From positions 1 to 14,229 of the forward strand of contig JAGHCS010000231.1 in the NCBI GenBank assembly GCA_021160355.1: a stretch of DNA of 14,229 bases, in the 5' to 3' direction. Every line of letters begins with the position of its first letter. Positions within the stretch are counted from its first letter, which is position 1. This DNA is from Candidatus Cloacimonadota bacterium. Lineage in GTDB: Bacteria > Cloacimonadota > Cloacimonadia > JGIOTU-2. A program made the translations under genes and the position numbers. The notes under the pieces were generated by a model. The model saw nothing but the letters and a program-made list of their open reading frames with translations. It was not told the DNA's origin and searched no databases. Shown one piece after another: positions 1 through 5,816 of this stretch.

Positions 1-108
1 CGAGAGCGCGTTTGAGAGGCGATTCTTCTTTCATTATATTTGCTCGCTTGCATTGATTGCATGAAGCAAAAAGCCCTGCAAATTCCTGTAAATGTTTTTG
101 TGAAAAAG

Positions 109-137
109 TTGACAGAGTAATAAGGTGTTATTTTATT
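109..137 (+). promoter_or_regulatory. Sigma-70-type promoter for the lipoprotein gene
   Basis: A perfect -35 box TTGACA (109-114) is followed after a 17-base spacer by TTTATT (132-137), four of six matches to the -10 consensus. Transcription would begin near 144, leaving a leader of about 110 bases before the ATG at 256. The spacing is ideal and the gene downstream has no other candidate, but the -10 box is only moderate. Confidence 0.5.
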
Positions 138-200
138 TCATTGATGGATTCGTAATTGAATAATTAATTGCATGTATAGTATAAAAACTATTAACAAGGA

Positions 201-228
201 TATTATCACGCAAGTCTGCGTGTTAATA
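201..228 (+). promoter_or_regulatory. Long hairpin in the leader of the lipoprotein gene
   Basis: TATTATCACGCA (201-212) pairs with TGCGTGTTAATA (217-228) around the four-base loop AGTC. Eleven of twelve pairs are Watson-Crick, with one T-T mismatch. It sits inside the predicted transcript and ends 15 bases before the ribosome-binding site AGGAGG (244-249). No T-run follows, so it is not an intrinsic terminator. It could stabilise the transcript or bind a regulator; the role is unknown. Confidence 0.5.
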
Positions 229-255
229 CACAATTCGGCTCTTAGGAGGATCAAT

Positions 256-960
256 ATGTTAACGAGCTTGAGCACAATGGCGTTTAAAAAATTCGGTTTG
301 TATCTGATAGTTACTGTTCTTGTGTTAGTTTTTGGAGGGGGATGCGCGACCTCTCTCCTTGACACCCCTTCTACACCTAATGAAATGGGCGTGGGTGAGG
401 GAACCGTAGTGGGCTCCTTTCTGGTTGAACCAGTGCCACAATGGACAGACCATCCCGAGCATTTCTGGCTTTTGTTGGGCAAAAAATTTCCTAGCATGAA
501 ACAATACAGTATTCCTCTTATGACAAACCAAGAGGAGTACATTGTCAAGCATCTTCCAGTTGGTAAGTACTGGGTTCTAAAGCTATACGCCGGAAAACTC
601 GGCGGCTTCATGTCTACGTCGAAGCCACAGGGGTGGGATGCGCAAGCATGGGAGTTCGAAGTTCTGGAACAGCAGATTACGTACATCGGCCGGCTTCGTG
701 TGATTACTGCCAAAGAACCCGATCAGATTCTCGCCTATCGTCAATCAACGAAAAACAAACTCGGTAAGGTGATGGCATATGCTACGAAATCGAATGTGGT
801 CAGTCTCAACACAGAACTGCCGAGACTATATGTAAATGTAGCGATCGAAGATTCGCTCCAAGATGCACAAAACATGCTGGAATCCAAAGGTTGGACACGA
901 GAGGACATAAATCGAATAGTAACATCCTTGATGGCCCCGCTATCTGAAGAGAACAAATAG
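256..960 (+). CDS. Exported lipoprotein of unknown function
   Basis: This encodes a 234-residue protein that I cannot assign to a named family. The ATG at 256 is chosen over the in-frame ATG at 172 because AGGAGG (244-249) lies six bases upstream and because it puts a signal sequence at the N-terminus: Lys11-Lys12, a hydrophobic stretch at about 13-26, then the lipobox FGGGC with Cys30 as the lipidation site. The mature part of about 205 residues is rich in predicted beta strands to around residue 140 (for example GEGTVVGSFLVEPV and LPVGKYWVLKLYAG). That pattern recalls small beta-sandwich lipoproteins such as the DUF2846 type, but this is only a pattern impression. The C-terminal third is more polar and probably helical. 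It has its own promoter and is the only gene in its unit. It would be anchored to the inner or outer membrane facing the periplasm. Confidence 0.8.
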   Translation: MLTSLSTMAFKKFGLYLIVTVLVLVFGGGCATSLLDTPSTPNEMGVGEGTVVGSFLVEPVPQWTDHPEHFWLLLGKKFPSMKQYSIPLMTNQEEYIVKHLPVGKYWVLKLYAGKLGGFMSTSKPQGWDAQAWEFEVLEQQITYIGRLRVITAKEPDQILAYRQSTKNKLGKVMAYATKSNVVSLNTELPRLYVNVAIEDSLQDAQNMLESKGWTREDINRIVTSLMAPLSEENK

Positions 961-1139
961 ACATCTAGAATTATAACTAAGATACTCTTATAACCGAGCC
1001 ATTCATTTTTGGATTTGTGCTGGTTATGTTTTGTGAACTCATCAAGAATTTTACAATAACGTTTAGAAAGAGCATAGGTCTTTTCTGCTCCAGCACAGTC
1101 AGATACGATCCTATTGGAGAAGAGGTATAGGGAGAGTTT
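961..1139 (-). pseudogene. Possible decayed coding fragment, antisense, family not assigned
   Basis: Read on the minus strand, this spacer between the lipoprotein and dehydrogenase genes has no stop codon. It translates to a protein-like string that includes YLFSNRIVSDCAGAEK and TYALSKRYCKILDEF. Codon choice and the mix of charged and aromatic residues look like a real protein rather than noise. There is no start codon with a ribosome-binding site, the frame runs on into antisense of the lipoprotein gene, and its upstream end collides with the promoter at 1142-1169. The KTY-SK pattern faintly recalls C-termini of IS1-type transposases, but I do not claim that identity. Confidence 0.3.
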
Positions 1140-1141
1140 TA

Positions 1142-1169
1142 TTGACAATAATTTTATAGACAATATCAT
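1142..1169 (+). promoter_or_regulatory. Strong sigma-70-type promoter for the dehydrogenase gene
   Basis: A perfect -35 box TTGACA (1142-1147) and a -10 box TATCAT (1164-1169, five of six consensus bases) are separated by 16 bases. Transcription would begin near 1176, giving a leader of about 105 bases before the TTG start at 1281. This is the best promoter match in the window. Confidence 0.6.
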
Positions 1170-1171
1170 TC

Positions 1172-1194
1172 ATTTAGTTTTTTAAATACTAAAT
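1172..1194 (+). promoter_or_regulatory. Operator-like dyad at the predicted transcription start
   Basis: ATTTAGT (1172-1178) and ACTAAAT (1188-1194) form a perfect 7-9-7 inverted repeat placed directly over the start point expected from the promoter at 1142-1169. A repressor dimer bound here would block initiation. It could also fold in RNA, but the stem is AT-rich and weak. No regulator gene is adjacent. Confidence 0.4.
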
Positions 1195-1280
1195 ACGGAA
1201 ATGTAATGAAGATTGGATATAAGTATGTTATCACACCTGTTGGCGCGTTAGTACATAGTTAGAAAGAGAAGGTTTCCATA

Positions 1281-2423
1281 TTGAACAGGATAGTAATCTT
1301 GGGCTGTGGGGCAGTGGGTAAGTATATGGCAATCGATTTGTGTAAGGATCCCAACTGTGAGGTTAAATCTGTAGACGTCAACCAGGAAGTCTTGGAAAAC
1401 CTGGCCAATAAACATCCCATTTTGATCCAAGTTGAGGATCTCTCCACAGAGGAAGGAGTATCTCGGGCCATTGAAAATGCGGATATTGTGATAGGAACCG
1501 TGCCCGGCTACATGGGATACTCAATGCTTGAAAGGGTCATTCGCGAAGGCAAAAACATCGTTGATATCTCGTATTTCGAAGAGGATCCATTTGGTCTGGA
1601 CGACTTAGCAAAAGAGAATTGTGTTACTGCCATTGTTGACTGCGGAGTGGTTCCAGGGTTGGCCAATATTATTCTGGGCGATCATGCAAGGAAAATGAAA
1701 GTTAATCGTTACGAGTGCTACGTGGGTGGTATTCCAAAGTCGAGGAACGCACCCTTGGAGTACAAATCGCCATTTCCTGTTCTCGAGGTTTTAGAGGAAT
1801 ATGCTGGTTCCGGTAGAATGGTTGTGGATGGTAACTTAGTTGTGAGTCCAATGCTCTCCGAAACCATGACTATCGACCTTGATAAGATCGGCACAATGGC
1901 ATGCCTTAACTCAGACGGGCTTAGAACTCTGATCCGTACAATGAATATTCCTAATATGTTCGAGAAAACTCTGCGCTATCCTGGGCATGTCGACCAGATG
2001 CGTATCTTATTAGAAGCTGGTTTCCTTGATATAAATCCAATTATAGTGGAGGGTGTTTCGGTACGACCGATTGATCTGACAGCATCGTTGCTCTCTTCGA
2101 TTTGGAAATACAAACCAGGTGAGGTAGATATCACCGTCATGAGGCTTGTAATCTCTGGCTTGGAGGACGAAATACCCACCACATATACCTACGACCTTTA
2201 CGATGAATACGATCCTCAAACTGGGGTTCTTTCCATGGCCCGGACAACAGGCTATACCTGTACTGCGGTGACACGGCTGGTGCTTGATGGCCGTTATTCT
2301 GAATTTGGTATAAGTCCTCCTGAATTTGTTGGTCGCATAGAAGGGTGTCGAGATAAGGTCGAGAGGTATTTAGAGAATCGGGGGGTCAACTGTAAAGTGC
2401 AGCGGTCCTGTTACTTGGGATAG
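1281..2423 (+). CDS. Lysine 6-dehydrogenase / saccharopine dehydrogenase-like NAD(P)-dependent enzyme
   Basis: This 380-residue protein belongs to the saccharopine dehydrogenase superfamily. Residues 1-35 form a Rossmann motif, with GCGAVG at 8-13 and Asp32 at the end of strand 2, which favours NAD over NADP (inference). DCGVVPGLANI (120-130) and YVGGIP (147-152) are hallmarks shared with L-lysine 6-dehydrogenase, which oxidises the epsilon-amine of lysine to the semialdehyde that cyclises to piperideine-6-carboxylate. The C-terminal ARTTGYT segment (about 317-323) and overall length also match that enzyme as I remember it, better than the longer fungal-type saccharopine dehydrogenases. The start is TTG at 1281, preceded by GAGAAGG (1266-1272). 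No lysine-catabolism gene is next to it, so the substrate is unproven; a role in lysine or polyamine metabolism is the most likely. It would act in the cytosol. Confidence 0.85.
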   Translation: MNRIVILGCGAVGKYMAIDLCKDPNCEVKSVDVNQEVLENLANKHPILIQVEDLSTEEGVSRAIENADIVIGTVPGYMGYSMLERVIREGKNIVDISYFEEDPFGLDDLAKENCVTAIVDCGVVPGLANIILGDHARKMKVNRYECYVGGIPKSRNAPLEYKSPFPVLEVLEEYAGSGRMVVDGNLVVSPMLSETMTIDLDKIGTMACLNSDGLRTLIRTMNIPNMFEKTLRYPGHVDQMRILLEAGFLDINPIIVEGVSVRPIDLTASLLSSIWKYKPGEVDITVMRLVISGLEDEIPTTYTYDLYDEYDPQTGVLSMARTTGYTCTAVTRLVLDGRYSEFGISPPEFVGRIEGCRDKVERYLENRGVNCKVQRSCYLG

Positions 2424-2445
2424 TTTATTAATCCTTTTCTATTTC

Positions 2446-2528
2446 TAACAGCCATTGCACTGGATGCGGGACACGCTGAGCATTAAATCAGAGGTTTAGC
2501 CCAGCGCTAGTGAATGGCAAGACGTTAT
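2446..2528. repeat. Imperfect long inverted repeat downstream of the dehydrogenase gene
   Basis: GCCATTGCACT (2451-2461) pairs with AGTGAATGGC (2509-2518) with one unpaired G. Inside it CGCTG (2474-2478) pairs with CAGCG (2502-2506), and outside it TAAC (2446-2449) pairs with GTTA (2525-2528). Nested arms of this kind suggest a folded RNA, a recombination site or a decayed element. No T-run follows, so it is not a classical terminator. The rest of the 2424-2832 spacer has one small dyad (2604-2625), a possible promoter (2687-2714) and no gene apart from the short frame at its end. Confidence 0.35.
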
Positions 2529-2686
2529 CCCTATTGCAGCAAGTAGCTCTTTTATTTCAACCCTTACAAAAGTAGGTATTGAAAATCACTGAAGATCAAC
2601 CAATCAAGCTGAAAGCTTAGCTTGAGGACGCAAGTTAATCTGTCCGAAAACTCTTATAAAGCACGGGAATTATATTTCCGATTTAT

Positions 2687-2714
2687 TTGACATTAAATAC
2701 TTCTCATTTTCAAT
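2687..2714 (+). promoter_or_regulatory. Possible promoter for the hydrolase/membrane-protein pair
   Basis: A perfect TTGACA (2687-2692) is followed after 16 bases by TTCAAT (2709-2714), four of six consensus bases. It would drive the short frame at 2833 and the hydrolase gene. The surrounding region is AT-rich, so a chance match is quite possible. Confidence 0.3.
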
Positions 2715-2832
2715 CAAAAAAGGATGTTTTTAATAAAGAAAATATCCTAAGTCAAACGGCATTCCTCAATAGAAATATGCCCAATTGTTGGCTCATAATA
2801 CACTGTTAATAAGAAATGAGAAGGAGCTCAAT

Positions 2833-2880
2833 ATGAAAATTGATATGCTCTATTACACCTCAACAGGAAATGCCCTCTAA
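2833..2880 (+). pseudogene. 15-codon remnant resembling a flavodoxin N-terminus
   Basis: The ATG at 2833 has a good ribosome-binding site (AAGGAG, 2821-2826) and encodes MKIDMLYYTSTGNAL before TAA (2878-2880). A hydrophobic beta strand followed by a Ser/Thr-rich STGN turn is how flavodoxin-type domains begin; there the loop binds the FMN phosphate, as in the flavodoxin half of EFR1-type ferredoxin fusions. Nothing flavodoxin-like follows in any frame, because the next gene is an alpha/beta hydrolase. I read it as the stump of a lost gene that keeps its ribosome-binding site. It may alternatively be a short leader peptide coupled to translation of the hydrolase. Confidence 0.45.
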
Positions 2881-2929
2881 AATTCTCGTTCACAAGACCC
2901 AGCTAGGGAATGCGATAAAGGCGAATAAT

Positions 2930-4213
2930 ATGAATATAAAACAAAAGACATCTATCTTTCTGGTTTCAGTACTTGCGAGTGTAGTATTATTTAGTGCAAA
3001 TTTCCAAGCTGTAGAACTCATTTTCGATGATCACCAATATTCTTTTCAACTACTCAGGACCATGGGCTACAGCAGCACTGGCGGTGCGGATATAGCAGAA
3101 TGCCTCCGCACTGCTTACCGGATAGAGGAGTCAAACAACGAAAGCTGGCACAGGGAATGGACAGATACGGCAGAGCGTCTAGAAAAAGCAGCTGATAAAT
3201 TCTTGGCCGGAGGGCATGAGCAAAGCGCTAAAGAAGTTTATTTCCGCTGTTCAAATTACTACAGAGCTGCCGGCTTCTTTCTTGTCTCTGATCCGGAAGA
3301 TCCGCGCATTCTTGAAACTTACAGAAAGAGCCAGGATTGCTTTCAGAAAGGAGCTATATTCTCTAAGCATCCTATCAAAACTGTAAAGATTCCTTTTGAA
3401 GGAACGACGTTACCCGGATACCTTTTGCTGGCAGACGATACAGAAACAAAAAGACCTCTTATTATAATCCACAGTGGTTTCGATGGTACTGCTGAAGAGT
3501 TATATTTTGAGATAGGAGCCATCGCAGTGGAACGCGGGTATAATTGTCTTCTGTTCGAGGGACCAGGTCAGGGACTTGTGATACGTGATCAGAAAATTCC
3601 ATTCCGACCAAACTGGGAAAGTGTTGTAACTCCTATAGTGGATTTCGCTCTGGAGATGCCGCAAGTTGACCCTGATAGGATCGGGCTGATCGGAATAAGT
3701 TTTGGCGGCTACTTTGCACCACGAGCTGCTGCTTATGAGCACCGCCTTAAAGTGTGTGTGGCTAATGGCGGGATATATGATTTCTATGAAAATATGATAA
3801 GAAAGTTTCCACCTGACACGGAAAAGATCGTCGTGGATCACGATGCGAGCTTGCAGTTTGACAAAGAAACTGTAGAAATAATGAAACAGAATGTGGATAT
3901 TGAATTTTTCTTTGCGAACGGTATGTACACATTCGGAACAAAATCTCCAAGTGAATTAATTAGAATGCTCAGACCGTACAACATGAGAGATGTTGCAAAA
4001 AAGATACAGTGTACCATGCTTGTCGTTGATTCGGAAGGTGATCAGGATCTGCCGGGGCAAGCAGCGGAATTGTACGAAGCACTGGAATGTCCCAAAGAAT
4101 TCATGCTTTTCACAGAGCAGGAAGGTGCAGAAGAACACTGCCAGATGGGAGCAGTTATGATATCCGGAGAGAGAATTCTCAATTGGCTTGACGATAATTT
4201 AAGGGAGAAATGA
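2930..4213 (+). CDS. Alpha/beta hydrolase of the FrsA/2,6-dihydropseudooxynicotine hydrolase-like group, probably exported
   Basis: With the ATG at 2930 (AAAGGCG 2916-2922 upstream) the protein has 427 residues. It opens with a basic segment and a hydrophobic run (about 8-23) ending near FQA, which looks like a signal peptide or anchor. Alternative starts at 2840 (TTG) or 2870 (ATG) lack ribosome sites and would bury this sequence. A helical region (about 40-140) acts as the cap typical of the group, followed by the hydrolase core. The nucleophile is Ser257 in GISFGG, the acid is likely Asp371 in SEGDQDLPG and the base is His403 in EEHCQMGA. The EGD..PGQA..LY.AL and EGA.EHC patterns are characteristic of this group, which includes C-C bond and ester hydrolases; the substrate here cannot be told. 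Its stop overlaps the next start by one base, so the two genes are translationally coupled. Confidence 0.82.
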   Translation: MNIKQKTSIFLVSVLASVVLFSANFQAVELIFDDHQYSFQLLRTMGYSSTGGADIAECLRTAYRIEESNNESWHREWTDTAERLEKAADKFLAGGHEQSAKEVYFRCSNYYRAAGFFLVSDPEDPRILETYRKSQDCFQKGAIFSKHPIKTVKIPFEGTTLPGYLLLADDTETKRPLIIIHSGFDGTAEELYFEIGAIAVERGYNCLLFEGPGQGLVIRDQKIPFRPNWESVVTPIVDFALEMPQVDPDRIGLIGISFGGYFAPRAAAYEHRLKVCVANGGIYDFYENMIRKFPPDTEKIVVDHDASLQFDKETVEIMKQNVDIEFFFANGMYTFGTKSPSELIRMLRPYNMRDVAKKIQCTMLVVDSEGDQDLPGQAAELYEALECPKEFMLFTEQEGAEEHCQMGAVMISGERILNWLDDNLREK

Positions 4214-4833
4214 TGAATCTAAATAAAGCTTCTTTACTTTTCATAATCGGCATATCATACAATATATTTTATAAGGTTGTATATGCCGTATTCCCATTAG
4301 TGGGTAAACATATTTATGTAAATGGGCTCTTATCTATTCTCTGGTTGGTTGCCAGCTGCACGATCATCTTGTTCGCTTATCTGTTCTTGAAAGAATTTCC
4401 TGTCCGCAGTAATCAAATGAGAATTTCTTTGATCTGCATGATCATATTTACAGGTATAATAATTATAACAAAGTTGCCTTTTGGATTTTTAAGCAACATT
4501 GATTTTACAAGAAGAATATTATTCAGCATAGCCAGAATTCTTAATTCTCTATCCGTTTTATTTTTCTTATCAGAATTTTATAAATTATTATCAGATGATA
4601 TTTATTCTTTGAAATTGCCGGTAAAAGTAGCGATTTTTGGATATGGACTGGGTTTGCTTTTAAAAGTAATTGGATCGATATTTTATAGCAGGTTCATTAT
4701 ATCAGGCGCTACAATTGGATCAACTCACCTTTATCAAATCGTATCATTTTTGATTGTTGTGGTAACCAATATTGCTATTATTAATTTCTTAATACGATTC
4801 AGAAAAGTTGAAGATTACAATCAATTAAAATAA
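4213..4833 (+). CDS. Six-helix integral membrane protein of unknown function
   Basis: This 206-residue, strongly hydrophobic protein has about six membrane segments, near residues 7-28, 36-60, 70-90, 105-125, 135-155 and 170-195, with short loops and a charged tail ending in QLK. I do not recognise the family and see no catalytic motif. Two starts are possible: ATG at 4210 (ATGA overlap) or ATG at 4213 (TGATG overlap). I choose 4213 because GGGAG (4203-4207) then lies five bases upstream rather than two. The overlap with the hydrolase stop implies coordinated production. A membrane partner or helper for the exported hydrolase is possible, but only the arrangement suggests this. The gene is visibly more AT-rich than the hydrolase before it. 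Confidence 0.75.
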   Translation: MNLNKASLLFIIGISYNIFYKVVYAVFPLVGKHIYVNGLLSILWLVASCTIILFAYLFLKEFPVRSNQMRISLICMIIFTGIIIITKLPFGFLSNIDFTRRILFSIARILNSLSVLFFLSEFYKLLSDDIYSLKLPVKVAIFGYGLGLLLKVIGSIFYSRFIISGATIGSTHLYQIVSFLIVVVTNIAIINFLIRFRKVEDYNQLK

Positions 4834-4878
4834 TCATACCTCACAATTTTACCGACCTGATGCTTTCTGTTCCTTCAT

Positions 4879-5265
4879 TTATATGGAAAATTCAAAAGTA
4901 TCAGGTAGAAGTTCGGAAATATTTTTAATAACATAATCATTTTCACTCTTAGCAATTATGATTTTAATGTCCCTTGTAAACTCGGAAACAACTTGCCGAC
5001 AGATTCCGCAGGGGAAGGGATAATTTTCACCTTCCGCATAGATGGCAAGTGATTCGAGTTCTGTGTCACCATTCTTCACAGCATCAAACAGGGCAACTCT
5101 TTCCGCACACATGCCTGCAGGAAAGGATGCATTTTCGATATTGGTTCCGGTGTAAATTTTTCCATTCTTTGTAAGCAAGGCAGCTCCAACTTTATATTTT
5201 GAGTAAGGTGAGTATGAATGTATTGAAGCTTCTTTTGCTGCTTTTATAAGTTGCTTAGTATCCAT
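4879..5265 (-). CDS. cdd: Cytidine deaminase
   Basis: This 128-residue protein is a zinc-dependent cytidine/deoxycytidine deaminase (cytidine to uridine, pyrimidine salvage, cytosol) of the short, homotetrameric class. The zinc site is visible as three cysteines: Cys53 in MCAERVALF with the proton-shuttle Glu55, and Cys86 and Cys89 in PFPCGICRQ. SPYSKYKVGAAL near the N-terminus and TGTNIENASFP before the active site are family signatures that position the substrate. Length matches the family. A GTG lies two codons upstream (5271), but ATG at 5265 gives better spacing to the weak GAG ribosome site. The gene lies 33 bases beyond an intrinsic terminator that follows rlmH, so it either has its own promoter or depends on read-through. 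Its 3' end converges on the membrane protein gene, 45 bases away. Confidence 0.96.
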   Translation of the reverse strand: MDTKQLIKAAKEASIHSYSPYSKYKVGAALLTKNGKIYTGTNIENASFPAGMCAERVALFDAVKNGDTELESLAIYAEGENYPFPCGICRQVVSEFTRDIKIIIAKSENDYVIKNISELLPDTFEFSI

Positions 5266-5297
5266 GATCACTCATTTCTTTTTTTTTATTCAAGAGT

Positions 5298-5330
5298 AAA
5301 AAAATCAACTTGCGTAAATAAAGGCAAGTT
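5298..5330 (-). terminator. Intrinsic terminator after rlmH
   Basis: On the minus strand AACTTGC (5330-5324) and GCAAGTT (5313-5307) form a perfect seven-pair stem with a ten-base loop, followed after two bases by seven Ts (complement of 5304-5298). It begins 12 bases past the rlmH stop codon. It closes the hydrolase-ptb-guaC-rlmH unit and separates it from cdd. Three Ts also follow the stem on the plus strand, which is too few for efficient termination there. Confidence 0.8.
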
Positions 5331-5342
5331 TTTCACAGGTCT

Positions 5343-5813
5343 CTAATAATGATACTTCTTTCCCTTCAAAATAGTAAATGCCCTGTATATCTGTTCAAGA
5401 AGGATAATGCGTACCATCTGATGGGTAAAGGTGAGTTGTGACAATGAAAGAAGCTCATCTGCTCTGTCTTTCACTTCCTGTGAAAATCCATAGGGACCAC
5501 CGATAATAAAATAGAGCGGTTTGTTATAAGAGACGAGTATTTTATTAAGGTGTCTTGCAAAATTCTTCGAAGTAAATTCTTTCCCGCTTTCATCCAGAGC
5601 GATGATATAGCATTGGTCGGGGAGTGCTGCCAATATCGTTTTTCCCTCTATTTCTTTTATCTTCTCTATAGGTTGATTTTTTCTTTGCTTTGGTGTGGGT
5701 ATTGTTTCAATCGCAAGTGAACAAAAACCTGAAAGACGTTTGAGGAATTCGTTTTCTGCAAGTGAGATATACTCATCCTTATTCTTGCCGAGGGCGAGTA
5801 TGGTTATGTTCAT
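5343..5813 (-). CDS. rlmH: 23S rRNA (pseudouridine1915-N3)-methyltransferase RlmH
   Basis: The 156-residue product is RlmH, the SPOUT-class enzyme that transfers a methyl group from S-adenosylmethionine to N3 of pseudouridine 1915 in helix 69 of 23S rRNA, acting on assembled 70S ribosomes. Visible signatures are IALDESGKEFTS (71-82), the knotted SAM-binding loop FIIGGPYGFS (102-111), LSLSQLTFTHQMVRIILLEQ (122-141), which carries the family histidine, and the C-terminal KKYHY. Length equals that of the E. coli enzyme. It starts three bases after the stop of the GMP reductase-type gene, so it is co-transcribed and probably coupled, since it has only a weak ribosome site of its own. It is the last gene before the terminator at 5298-5330. 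Confidence 0.97.
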   Translation of the reverse strand: MNITILALGKNKDEYISLAENEFLKRLSGFCSLAIETIPTPKQRKNQPIEKIKEIEGKTILAALPDQCYIIALDESGKEFTSKNFARHLNKILVSYNKPLYFIIGGPYGFSQEVKDRADELLSLSQLTFTHQMVRIILLEQIYRAFTILKGKKYHY

Positions 5814-5816
5814 AGA

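Noticed and set aside
172..255. Upstream in-frame ATG at 172 as start of the lipoprotein gene
   Set aside because: It has no ribosome-binding site, would place 28 polar residues before the signal peptide and overlaps the leader hairpin; ATG 256 has AGGAGG and a proper lipobox distance.
138..713. Long minus-strand open frame over the lipoprotein gene
   Set aside because: It is antisense to a well-supported coding region, and its product has no recognisable domain.
990..1027. ATAACC(G)AGC / GCTGGTTAT stem as terminator of the lipoprotein gene
   Set aside because: The stem is good, but the 19-base loop is long and only a short T stretch (GTTTTG) follows; it also lies in the putative antisense remnant, so it may be incidental.
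2446..2528. Calling the nested repeat a true integron attC site
   Set aside because: Core boxes match poorly, the unpaired base is on the wrong strand, no second copy is in the window and no integrase gene is present.
2604..2625. TCAAGCT-N8-AGCTTGA dyad as a terminator
   Set aside because: No T-run on either strand; it lies about 180 bases after the dehydrogenase stop. A chance or minor dyad is more likely.
2840..2929. TTG at 2840 as start of the hydrolase gene
   Set aside because: It would add 30 residues ahead of a signal-like segment and overlaps the short frame; ATG 2930 has a ribosome site and a sensible N-terminus.
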